A DNA stretch of 12,799 nucleotides from Phycisphaerae bacterium (GTDB taxonomy: Bacteria > Planctomycetota > Phycisphaerae > UBA1845): positions 1 to 12,799 of the forward strand of contig JANQGB010000927.1 of NCBI GenBank assembly GCA_028277545.1, in the 5' to 3' direction. Made by a program: the position numbers and the translations under genes. This document shows positions 7,122-12,799 of the stretch, piece by piece (the stretch's first letter is position 1; each line of letters opens with the position of its first letter). Under the pieces are notes generated by a model. It made no database searches. It was given only the letters and a program-made list of their open reading frames with translations, and was not told the DNA's origin.

Positions 7122-7490
7122 CTACTCGATCGTGACGCCAAACTCCTTGAGCGCCGCGCTCTCGCTCTTGCAGATGTTGAGCATCTTGTTCAAGCCGGTG
7201 AGCTTGAAGATCTTGAGGATCTCCTTCCGTAGGCCGCACAGGATCAGCGAACCTTTCCGGTCGACGCACATCTTGTGCAACGGCACCAGCACCCCAAGCG
7301 CCGATGATGACAGGTACTGTACCGTCGACAGATCGATGATCAGGCGATGCTTGTCCTGCTTCTCCACCAGATCGATCAGCTCCGCCCGGATCGCCTCGAT
7401 CGAGCGTGCGTCGACAATGGAGGGTTCGCTGAAAGACACCACGGTGACCTGTTTGACCGTCTGGATGACGAGAGGCGTGGCGCTCGGCAT
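7122..7490 (-). CDS. STAS-domain anti-sigma-factor antagonist
   Basis: 122 aa; ATG at 7490 with GGAG (7498-7501), 7-nt spacing. Seen: the STAS fold pattern with 'VVSFSEPSIVDARSIEAIRAEL', central 'HRLIIDLSTVQYLSSSALGVLV' and 'LILCGLRKEILKIFKLTGL' segments. In SpoIIAA/RsbV the phospho-acceptor serine lies in a D-S-S-G motif; here the equivalent is S-S-S-A (within YLSSSALG), so the preceding Asp is replaced but serines remain. Known: such proteins switch partners with a serine kinase/anti-sigma factor to free a sigma factor, and some instead work with chemotaxis-like or PP2C-phosphatase modules. No kinase or phosphatase partner is adjacent. It converges on nikR with 85 bases between stops. Confidence 0.88.
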   Translation of the reverse strand: MPSATPLVIQTVKQVTVVSFSEPSIVDARSIEAIRAELIDLVEKQDKHRLIIDLSTVQYLSSSALGVLVPLHKMCVDRKGSLILCGLRKEILKIFKLTGLNKMLNICKSESAALKEFGVTIE

Positions 7491-7872
7491 GTATTCGCTC
7501 CGTGTTCCCTTGATCCGGTAGATCAGCCAGCGGCGGGTATTCTAGCCACGCCGCGCCGCCGCGCCGACCCGGAGAGGAGCCGAAATGCCCGAAAACGAGA
7601 TTCTCTGCTAACCTTCCCGCCCAAAGCGCATTATATTGTGCTCGAATCCGGCGGGAGCCGTTCCGGACATGCGTGGTCGAAACTTGGCGGTTGGCCCGAC
7701 AGGCTCGGCGCCGCCCGCGACGCACGCGATGCCCGTCAGCCGGCCATCCGTGCGGGATGTCGCTCAAGCTCGGCGGCGTGGTAGGCCGATTCCCAGATGG
7801 CGAGGCGTTGGCGCGGGTTCGCCTGCCTGACCGGATCGTGCCGGTTGCATGAACGAGTAAGGAGAATGCCCT
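7491..7872. other. Divergent intergenic region, STAS gene and third lipoprotein
   Basis: 382 bases without a supported gene. The open frames across it are shadows. It contains a TATAAT on the minus strand (listed separately) and the Shine-Dalgarno of the plus-strand lipoprotein at 7859-7864. Confidence 0.5.
7630..7635 (-). promoter_or_regulatory. Consensus -10 hexamer, possible STAS-gene promoter
   Basis: The minus strand reads TATAAT here, inside a small AT-rich patch of otherwise GC-rich sequence. No recognisable -35 lies 16-18 nt upstream. If used, it gives a leader of about 130 nt before the STAS ATG. Confidence 0.3.
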
Positions 7873-8481
7873 GTGCTATACACCAATCGATGGTGCCCGC
7901 TGCACGTCGGAGTCGCGGTGTTACTACTGCTGGCCGGTTGCTCCTCAGAGACCTTCCTGAACCAGACTGCTTCCGTCGGCGGAAACGTGGCCGGCAGCGC
8001 CGGTGACATGGAGGTGATCTTCATCAATAACACCCCGTTCCGCGCCATCTTCACCTACGGAACGTACAACAACACCGATCAGTTTTCCGAACCGGTGGCC
8101 TTTCAATTCGTGGGCAACGCCGGCGGGGTGACTCTGGAGGCTGAGTCCACCTCGCCCGTCATCACCCTGCCTTGCGATCGTGTGTTCTCCATCGGCGACT
8201 CTGAACTGTTGCGGTTGATCCGCGAGAACCGGGACGACGCCAACACCTTCGACGACGAGGCACTGGGGCTGGGAGTGGGTTTTTCTGCCGCGGAGCTGGG
8301 AAATGCAGACGCCGGGCGGGCCACAGAAGGCTTCTCCGAGCCGCTACGCGCCCTGTTGGGTGTCGACTTCCCCTGCGGGTCGATTCTGGTCGTCCGTTTC
8401 GAAATCAACGATGCCACGGATGTGCCCTTCCGAACGGACTTCGAGATGATCCCGCCGCGCGAGGACGACCGCGGCCTGTAA
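7873..8481 (+). CDS. Third lipoprotein of the local family, GTG start
   Basis: 202 aa. GTG at 7873 has AAGGAG (7859-7864) at 8-nt spacing; the nearby ATG at 7866 is out of frame and yields no signal peptide. Seen: a hydrophobic segment ending LLLLAGC (Cys 23), 'VIFINNT' (48-54) with a second NNT at 66-68, Cys 101 in 'LPCDRV' and Cys 168 in 'FPCGSILVVRF'. This repeats the order of elements in the two minus-strand lipoproteins at 4665-6326, although overall similarity looks low. The C-terminus is acidic and charged (REDDRGL). It stands alone on the plus strand, followed by a strong inverted repeat. Function unknown. Confidence 0.8.
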   Translation: MLYTNRWCPLHVGVAVLLLLAGCSSETFLNQTASVGGNVAGSAGDMEVIFINNTPFRAIFTYGTYNNTDQFSEPVAFQFVGNAGGVTLEAESTSPVITLPCDRVFSIGDSELLRLIRENRDDANTFDDEALGLGVGFSAAELGNADAGRATEGFSEPLRALLGVDFPCGSILVVRFEINDATDVPFRTDFEMIPPREDDRGL

Positions 8482-8522
8482 TCCTGGCTGCATTGCGGTG
8501 AGGTCTGTTCGCGCAACGGAAG

Positions 8523-8552
8523 ACGCCGCCAACAGCACATCCTTGGCGGCGT
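8523..8552. terminator. Probable bidirectional terminator between convergent genes
   Basis: A perfect 10-bp inverted repeat, ACGCCGCCAA (8523-8532) and TTGGCGGCGT (8543-8552), with a 10-nt loop. It sits between the stop of the plus-strand lipoprotein (8481) and the stop of rpsU (8616), where a two-way terminator is expected. T runs on either side are poor. Confidence 0.5.
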
Positions 8553-8615
8553 TACGCCAAGACCAGCCGGTCCTGGCCTGACTCCTCAGTCTGGCAACGG
8601 TGTGCGTTAAGCGGG

Positions 8616-8795
8616 TTAGCCAACTACCTGCCGGCGCTGGGCCTTGCGCACCTTGCGACGGCGTCGTTCTGACGGCTTTTCGTAGTAGCTTTTGCGCTTC
8701 ATGTCGCGAGTGAGCCCCTCGCGCTGGCAAAGGCGCTTAAACCGCTTGAGCATCTGCTGAATTGATTCGTTCCCTCTCGGGCGTACCTTGATCAC
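8616..8795 (-). CDS. rpsU: Small ribosomal subunit protein bS21
   Basis: 59 aa, normal for bS21. Seen: the typical start 'VIKVRPRGNESIQQMLKRFK', 'RLCQREGLTRDMKRKSYYEKP' and the Arg/Lys-rich tail. Known: bS21 binds the 30S platform near the anti-Shine-Dalgarno end of 16S rRNA and helps start translation. The chosen start is GTG at 8795, which matches the family N-terminus. GGAGG (8800-8804) lies only 4 nt away, within a longer GGAGGAG run; upstream in-frame sequence does not resemble bS21. It is downstream of hslU on the same strand but separated by about 300 bases, so it probably has its own promoter. Confidence 0.93.
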   Translation of the reverse strand: MIKVRPRGNESIQQMLKRFKRLCQREGLTRDMKRKSYYEKPSERRRRKVRKAQRRQVVG

Positions 8796-9097
8796 GACTC
8801 CTCCAGTTCCGTCAGAACAGGCTGGCCGGTCGGCTAACCGGCACGGTCTACACTTCCTTTTCCTGCCGGCCCCATCTCGACGCCAGCCGGGCAATTCTAC
8901 GGTGAGATCGGTTGTGACACCAGAGCGATGAAGCTGGATTTTCCAGCGATTCCGAGTTCGACTCCACTCCGCGCCCGCGTCCGCGCCGGTGCGTCTCCAC
9001 CGGAGCCTGTCAGTGCTGATTCCGTTATTAGTAACAAATATCCAGCAACAATGCAGACGAGTGTCTCTGCCAGCCGGTCGCTGCCGCTGGCGCAGGC
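8796..9097. other. hslU-rpsU intergenic region with hairpins
   Basis: 302 bases without a supported gene. Three short perfect hairpins are visible: CCGGTG/CACCGG (8986-9003), GCTGGA/TCCAGC with a TTT loop (8933-8947), and GCCGGT/ACCGGC (8825-8842). The last lies in the probable rpsU leader about 30 nt before the start codon. An AT-rich island at about 9022-9052 stands out from the surroundings. A tRNA-like GAGTTCGACTC was rejected. Confidence 0.4.
8894..8899 (-). promoter_or_regulatory. Candidate -10 of rpsU promoter
   Basis: The minus strand reads TAGAAT (5 of 6 consensus) about 98 nt upstream of the rpsU GTG. The -35 is poor (TGGTGT at 17-nt spacing). It would place the 8825-8842 hairpin in the transcript leader. 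Confidence 0.25.
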
Positions 9098-10462
9098 CTA
9101 CCTGTCTTCGCGAAGGCTGTGGAAACCGAAACGGATCAGCGTTTCGTCCTCGGCGATGCCGGCCAGTCGCTCTCGCACGTAGTCCTCATCTATCGTGACT
9201 GATTGGCCTTGGCGATCGGGGGCGTCGAATGACAGGGTCTCCATCAGCTTCTCCGTGGCAGCGTGCAACCGGCGAGCGCCGATGTTCTGGGCGTTCTGGT
9301 TGGTCTTGTAGGAAATCTCGGCCACAGCCGTTATGGCGTCGTCGGTGATCGCCAGCGTCACGCCTTCGGTGCTCATCAGGGCGATCTGCTGCTTGACCAG
9401 GGCGCCCTCCGGCTCGGTGAGGATGCGGCGGAAGTCCTCCGCCGTCAGGTCGGTCAACTCCACCCGGATGGGGAAGCGTCCCTGAAGCTCCGGCATCAGA
9501 TCGCTGGGCTTGCAGTTGTGAAAAGCCCCCGCGGCGATGCAGAGGATGTGGTCTGTTCGCACCGATCCGCAGCGAGTGTTGACCGTGCATCCCTCGACGA
9601 TGGGCAGCAGATCCCGCTGCACACCCTGCCTGGATACCTCGGGGCCGAAGGCGCCTTGCGGGCCGCAGATCTTGTCAATTTCGTCGATGAACAGAATCCC
9701 GCTGTTCTCGGTTCTCTGAACCGCCAGTTCGTTCACCTTCTGGCGATCGATGAGCTGATCGCACTGCTGTTCGAAGATCAGCTTGCGGGCCTCGCGAACC
9801 GGCAACCGCCGCGGCTTGGACTGCGACGGCATGAACTGATCCAGCAGGCTTTGAATATCCGGGCCCATCTGGTCAGCGCCCACCGTGGCGAACATGCCGA
9901 TGGGCTGGGCCTTCTCTTCGATGGACAGCTCGATCAACGAGTCCTCCATCTCGCCGTCGTGCAGGCGCGTGCGGAGCTTCTCGCGGCTGCGGTAGCGCCG
10001 CTGGGCGGTTTCGCTCTCCGCGTTGGTGTCGCCGCGATCGTAATCGGTGGGCGGCATGAGGGCGTCGAGAATCACTTCTTCGGTGAGCCGCTCCGCTTCT
10101 TCACGGACCACTTCGGTCTGCTCGCTCCGAACCAGGTGGACCGCCATGTCCACCAGGTCCCGCACCATGCTCTCCACGTCCCGGCCGTGATAGCCGACCT
10201 CGGTGTATTTGCTGGCCTCCACTTTCACCAGCGGGGCGTTGACCAATCCCGCCAGCCGGCGGGCTATCTCCGTCTTTCCCACACCCGTCGGCCCGATCAT
10301 AATTATGTTCTTGGGCCCGACTTCCTGGCGCATGTGATCGGGAAGCTGCTGGCGACGCCAGCGGTTCCGAATGGCCACCGCGACGGCTCGCTTGGCGTCG
10401 TCCTGCCCGACGATGTGCCGGTCCAGAGCCTCGACAATCTGCTTGGGGGTCAGTTCAGCCAT
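9098..10462 (-). CDS. hslU: HslU, ATPase subunit of the HslUV protease
   Basis: 454 aa, close to the usual 440-460. Seen: N-terminal 'LTPKQIVEALDRHIVGQDDAKRAVA' style; Walker A GPTGVGKT (57-64); pore loop GYHG (90-93) where GYVG is usual; a charged intermediate domain (about 110-235); Walker B ILFIDEID (256-263); 'VSRQGVQRDLLPIVEG' (277-291); arginine finger in ELQGRFP (R329); sensor 2 in GARRLH (396-400). Known: the HslU hexamer unfolds substrates and feeds them to the HslV peptidase, inserting its C-terminal tail into HslV. Here the tail goes on past the usual RFIL end as 'IRFGFHSLREDR'. The start is fixed because an in-frame TAG lies one codon upstream; no clear Shine-Dalgarno is visible. 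hslV is not adjacent. A weak TTGCGT-N17-TACCGT lies at 10516-10544. Confidence 0.96.
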   Translation of the reverse strand: MAELTPKQIVEALDRHIVGQDDAKRAVAVAIRNRWRRQQLPDHMRQEVGPKNIIMIGPTGVGKTEIARRLAGLVNAPLVKVEASKYTEVGYHGRDVESMVRDLVDMAVHLVRSEQTEVVREEAERLTEEVILDALMPPTDYDRGDTNAESETAQRRYRSREKLRTRLHDGEMEDSLIELSIEEKAQPIGMFATVGADQMGPDIQSLLDQFMPSQSKPRRLPVREARKLIFEQQCDQLIDRQKVNELAVQRTENSGILFIDEIDKICGPQGAFGPEVSRQGVQRDLLPIVEGCTVNTRCGSVRTDHILCIAAGAFHNCKPSDLMPELQGRFPIRVELTDLTAEDFRRILTEPEGALVKQQIALMSTEGVTLAITDDAITAVAEISYKTNQNAQNIGARRLHAATEKLMETLSFDAPDRQGQSVTIDEDYVRERLAGIAEDETLIRFGFHSLREDR

Positions 10463-10598
10463 GGTCTATCGCCAGTCCACACGCACCCGGGTTTCCGCAT
10501 CCTCAGAGGGCCGCGACGGTACAAAAAGTGCGTCGACCACGCAACCGGCACCGCCCGCAGCCGGCCGGGGCAGGCAGGCGATCCCAGGGAGGGATGAA

Positions 10599-11156
10599 AT
10601 GCAGCGTTCCGGGCAGCACACCAGCAGAATGTCGCAGCCACCTGGCGTCAACTTCCGCGCACTCCAGGGCCATAGGCCTCTGGGTACCGTCATCTGCGGT
10701 CTGCTACTGGCGACGCTGGCAGCCGGCTGCCCAGAGCCGGCCACCAACAGCCCGCCCGTGGCCACGTCCCGGCCTGCCGAAGCCTCGGTCGCCGAACCAC
10801 CGCCCTCGCCAGCCACTCAGCCCGCCAGGCCCGTCCCCAGCCAGCGCAACAACTTCGTCGAGCTGCGCATCAACCACCTGAATGACCCGCAGGACGGTTG
10901 GCTCAGAATAGAAGCCATGCGCGAGGGCGCCCCCGGCGCCTGGGCCACCGGCCACTTCATCCTGGACCGCAAGATCGAGATCGAAACCGAGCACGTGGAC
11001 CAGTTCTCGATCGACGTCTCCCGCCTGCGCATCAACTGGAACCGGCGGGTAATCCTCAAGATTGACGGGCGGGCCAGCCAACTGAGCCGCAAAAAGTCAC
11101 CCGTAGTCCACTTCAAACGTGACCGGACCGGCGCCTGGAACGTGGTCAAGAAGTAG
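10599..11156 (+). CDS. Lipoprotein with Pro-rich linker, unknown function
   Basis: 185 aa from ATG 10599, chosen for GGAGG (10588-10592) at 6-nt spacing and for the signal peptide it yields; an ATG at 10594 is in another frame. Seen: a fairly long n-region (1-28), a hydrophobic core and lipobox LAAGC (Cys 44), a Pro/Ala/Ser-rich linker (about 45-84), then a compact domain (about 86-185) alternating strands and basic residues ('LRINHLNDPQDGWLRIEA', 'WNRRVILKIDGR', 'VVHFKRDRTGAWNVVKK'). The C-terminal domain looks folded and basic. It lacks the NNT motif and the paired cysteines of the other three lipoproteins, so I do not place it in that family. It diverges from hslU with 136 bases between starts, where no clear promoter was seen. 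Confidence 0.75.
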   Translation: MQRSGQHTSRMSQPPGVNFRALQGHRPLGTVICGLLLATLAAGCPEPATNSPPVATSRPAEASVAEPPPSPATQPARPVPSQRNNFVELRINHLNDPQDGWLRIEAMREGAPGAWATGHFILDRKIEIETEHVDQFSIDVSRLRINWNRRVILKIDGRASQLSRKKSPVVHFKRDRTGAWNVVKK

Positions 11157-11161
11157 ACCAT

Positions 11162-11288
11162 CCGCGGACTTTGGCCCGCGCGGAGGTGTTCGGCGCTGCA
11201 ACGAGCCGCGGACTTCAGTCCGCGCGGATTTTCTCCTGAGATGTGCCGTTCGTCCTGGGTGGACAGCCGCGCAGGCTGAAGCCTGTGG
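11162..11288. repeat. Cluster of three short palindromic repeats
   Basis: Three units lie in the 147-base gap between convergent genes. Units 1 (11162-11184) and 2 (11206-11228) are 23-bp direct copies differing at only four central positions; the shared flanks are CCGCGGACTT and CCGCGCGGA. Unit 2 is a near-perfect hairpin (CGCGGACT/AGTCCGCG). Unit 3 (11270-11287) has a related design with another core (CAGGCT-GA-AGCCTG). The layout resembles REP-like interspersed palindromes; copy number in the genome cannot be seen here. Confidence 0.7.
11207..11232 (+). terminator. Palindrome unit 2 with T run, likely terminator
   Basis: The stem CGCGGACT (11207-11214) / AGTCCGCG (11217-11224), GC-rich, is followed by CGGATTTT. 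This is the usual plan of a rho-independent terminator for the lipoprotein gene ending 50 bases upstream. Four bases separate the stem from the T run, which weakens the case slightly. Confidence 0.45.
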
Positions 11289-11303
11289 CCAGGTCGCGAC
11301 GCT

Positions 11304-12799
11304 CTACCCGTCGAACGCCGCCTGAAAGACAACAAAGTCGTGCAGGTCGACGTCGAGGTCACCGTCGAAGTCGAAGACGTTGAGGCACTCCTCGAACGGA
11401 GGCGGCTCCGCGGGTCCCGAGAACCACAGGCATGCTTCGAAGACCTCGAAGTCGTCCAGGTCGACATCGACGTCGCAGTCGAAGTCGGCCACCAGGGGCG
11501 GTGGCGTGATGGTGACCGGCAGTGCGAAGACGTTGTTGGCTTCGTCGGTCTCGCTCAGGACTTCGCCGGCATCGATGACTGCCAGCACGAAATAGCCGTC
11601 GGGTGGCCGTACGCACTCTGGAATCGTCAGCGTTGGCCCGGCAGCGGTGTGCAGCCCCAGCAGTCCGTCGGATTCGGCGTTGATGGTCTCTGAACCAAGC
11701 ACCAGGTCTCCAGCGTCGGCAGTCTGGTCCGTGGACAGCAGGTAGCGCACCTCCACGTCATCATCAAGGAACGAAGAGCGAACGCGATAGTCACGCTGTA
11801 CGACGTCGACCGAACCGGGGCGGACCAGGTCGGTTGTGCTTAGCGCCATACCCACCAGTTCCAGGTCGATGATGGTCGGATAGGGGGGCGGTGAACCTGC
11901 GAGTTTCGTTGCGGCGAAGGTGCCGCACAGGGTCTCGTAGTCCTCGAAGAACGACCAAGTGCCCTGCATGGTCGTGCCGGCCGCGTCCATCTGGCCGTCG
12001 AACAGCGACCAGCCGTGCTCCGAGCCCTCCTCCGTAGACAGGTCGATGAAGTCGCCGTCCATGACGGAGACGCTCTCCAGGAAGTGCAATGCACCGGCGT
12101 GTGGGGTGAAGGTGAGCGTCGTATTAACGCGGTCAGTATTGGCCGTGTGGAGATCGTTCAGGCGAAAGCGGTGGTAACTGGGCCCGCCGGTACTGGGATA
12201 ATTCAGCTTGATGTGCTGGGAGCCGGTTTCGATCCAGCTTTCGATCAAGCTGTTCGTCTCGTCAAAGCGCAGGTAGCGTCGCTCGGTCAGGTATTGGTCG
12301 ATGAGGTAACACCCGGTGTCCGGCGTGAAATCGAACTGCCAGTAGCCCGCCAGGTCTCGTTCGCAGGCATCTGGCACGGCGTTGCTGTTCGCGTCGCTGC
12401 TGGCGCCGTCACGAATATCGCACTCGTCGAGCGTGCCGTTGCGATTGCAGTCAAAGCCCGCACCGGACGCCAGGTCGCAGATGTCCTGCACGCCGTTGGT
12501 GTTGCAGTCATCCGAGGGCTCACATTCATCAGGGATGCCGTTGCTGTTGCAGTCGGCGCTGGTACCGTCGTGGATGTCGACACTGTCGGGCAGGGAATTG
12601 GTGTTGCAGTCGGCCTGGTACTCGTAGGCTCCCATATCGACCACGGGCGGCGTACCCCCGTCGGGGGCGATGGGATCGTCGACAATGCGGGTATTCCCGT
12701 CCAGGTCGGTCGCGGGCAGCGGTTGGATGCCGTCGGCTATCCGATCGGTGTCGGCGTCGTTGTCTCCGACGTCGATGCACGGCGAGCCGGCGGCCAGGT
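11304..12799 (-). CDS. Large secreted modular protein, C-terminal part (runs off right edge)
   Basis: 497 codons are visible; the start lies beyond base 12799, and the frame stays open through the edge. Domains in order: the end of a parallel beta-helix/choice-of-anchor-Q type module ('AAGSPCIDVGDNDADTD', 'TDLDGNTRIVDD', 'VDMGAYEYQ'; visible residues 2-61); five Asp/Asn-rich repeats of DCNxNGxPDxC type, probably calcium-binding (63-146); a strand-rich domain of unknown family (about 150-310) ending 'LCGTFAATKL'; a CARDB-like adhesion domain ('DLELVGMAL', 'YLLSTDQTADAGD', 'VLSETDEANNVFALPVTI', about 315-430); and a C-terminal pair of dockerin-like, Asp-rich motifs ('DFDCDVDVDLDDFEVF', 'DFDGDLDVDLHDFVVF'). 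This is the style of planctomycete surface or secreted proteins. Role in adhesion or polymer binding is inferred; no catalytic domain is visible. Confidence 0.87.
   Translation of the reverse strand, partial: LAAGSPCIDVGDNDADTDRIADGIQPLPATDLDGNTRIVDDPIAPDGGTPPVVDMGAYEYQADCNTNSLPDSVDIHDGTSADCNSNGIPDECEPSDDCNTNGVQDICDLASGAGFDCNRNGTLDECDIRDGASSDANSNAVPDACERDLAGYWQFDFTPDTGCYLIDQYLTERRYLRFDETNSLIESWIETGSQHIKLNYPSTGGPSYHRFRLNDLHTANTDRVNTTLTFTPHAGALHFLESVSVMDGDFIDLSTEEGSEHGWSLFDGQMDAAGTTMQGTWSFFEDYETLCGTFAATKLAGSPPPYPTIIDLELVGMALSTTDLVRPGSVDVVQRDYRVRSSFLDDDVEVRYLLSTDQTADAGDLVLGSETINAESDGLLGLHTAAGPTLTIPECVRPPDGYFVLAVIDAGEVLSETDEANNVFALPVTITPPPLVADFDCDVDVDLDDFEVFEACLWFSGPAEPPPFEECLNVFDFDGDLDVDLHDFVVFQAAFDG
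12360..12611 (-). repeat. Coding tandem repeats, Asp/Asn-rich calcium-type motifs
   Basis: Five in-frame repeats of about 15-19 codons inside the large secreted protein: DCNTNSLPD, DCNSNGIPD, DCNTNGVQD, DCNRNGTLD and DANSNAVPD, usually followed by a D/E-x-C and a short Gly/Ser spacer. The nucleotide sequence also repeats (GTTGCAGTC-type segments on the plus strand). They resemble thrombospondin type 3 calcium-binding repeats. The last copy has lost its first Cys. Confidence 0.75.

Noticed and set aside
7866..8006. ATG at 7866 as start of a plus-strand gene
   Set aside because: It opens a basic 46-codon frame with no features, while GTG 7873 with the same Shine-Dalgarno yields a proper lipoprotein signal.
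8954..8964. GAGTTCGACTC, resembling a tRNA T-arm
   Set aside because: Only 3 bp pair around the TTCGA; a 5-bp T-stem, anticodon arm and acceptor stem could not be drawn on either strand.
9098..9125. Frameshift as the cause of the odd HslU C-terminus
   Set aside because: The frame is intact up to RF, and I could not restore a RYIL/RFIL end by a single-base shift, so the extension is treated as real.
9263..10597. 444-codon plus-strand open frame opposite hslU
   Set aside because: It lies antisense to an unmistakable hslU and its translation has no recognisable domain; GC-rich codon bias explains it.
11162..11288. CRISPR array
   Set aside because: There are only two near-identical units plus a different third one, spacing is uneven (22-bp gap, then 41 bp), and no cas gene is present.

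Overview
The window reads as GC-rich chromosomal DNA of a planctomycete, most likely Phycisphaerae-like. This placement is inferred from protein style, not from a marker tree. The clues are several lipobox lipoproteins of unknown function, a secreted modular protein with Asp/Asn-rich 'DCNxNGxPD' calcium repeats, a CARDB domain and a dockerin-like 'DFDCDxDVDLxDF' end, and a CheX/CheY/FapA operon. No phage, insertion sequence, CRISPR array or tRNA/rRNA gene was found. Strand use is mixed, with many short transcription units.

Left part (1-3950, all minus strand). A secreted S9-family (prolyl-oligopeptidase-like) peptidase runs off the left edge, so only its signal peptide and beta-propeller are visible. 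Upstream of it lies a compact operon, read cheX, cheY, then a FapA/DUF342 gene. cheX and cheY overlap by ATGA, and FapA follows after 49 nt. It supplies a CheY receiver, a CheX phosphatase and a beta-helix/coiled-coil protein, with no kinase or receptor gene in view.

Centre (3951-8481). About 460 bases without a convincing gene separate cheX from a second minus-strand run: a 317-aa lipoprotein, a 222-aa lipoprotein and a 70-aa small exported protein. Diverging from these is nikR, a nickel-responsive ribbon-helix-helix regulator with all four nickel ligands but no nickel gene nearby. Convergent with nikR is a STAS-domain anti-sigma-factor-antagonist gene. A third lipoprotein gene (plus strand, 202 aa) diverges from the STAS gene. 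The three larger lipoproteins share a short 'VNNT/INNT' motif after the lipobox and two spaced cysteines, so they look like divergent members of one family.

Right part (8482-12799). A strong inverted repeat separates the third lipoprotein gene from convergent rpsU (bS21). hslU, the AAA+ unfoldase of the HslUV protease, lies upstream of rpsU on the same strand. hslV is not beside it, the pore motif is GYHG, and the C-terminus runs past the usual RFIL end. A further 185-aa lipoprotein gene diverges from hslU. It is separated by a cluster of three short palindromes from the convergent 3' part of the large secreted modular protein, whose N-terminus lies beyond the right edge.

No complete new system is proven here. 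The best leads are the lipoprotein family, the CheX-CheY-FapA unit, the unusual HslU and the palindrome cluster.
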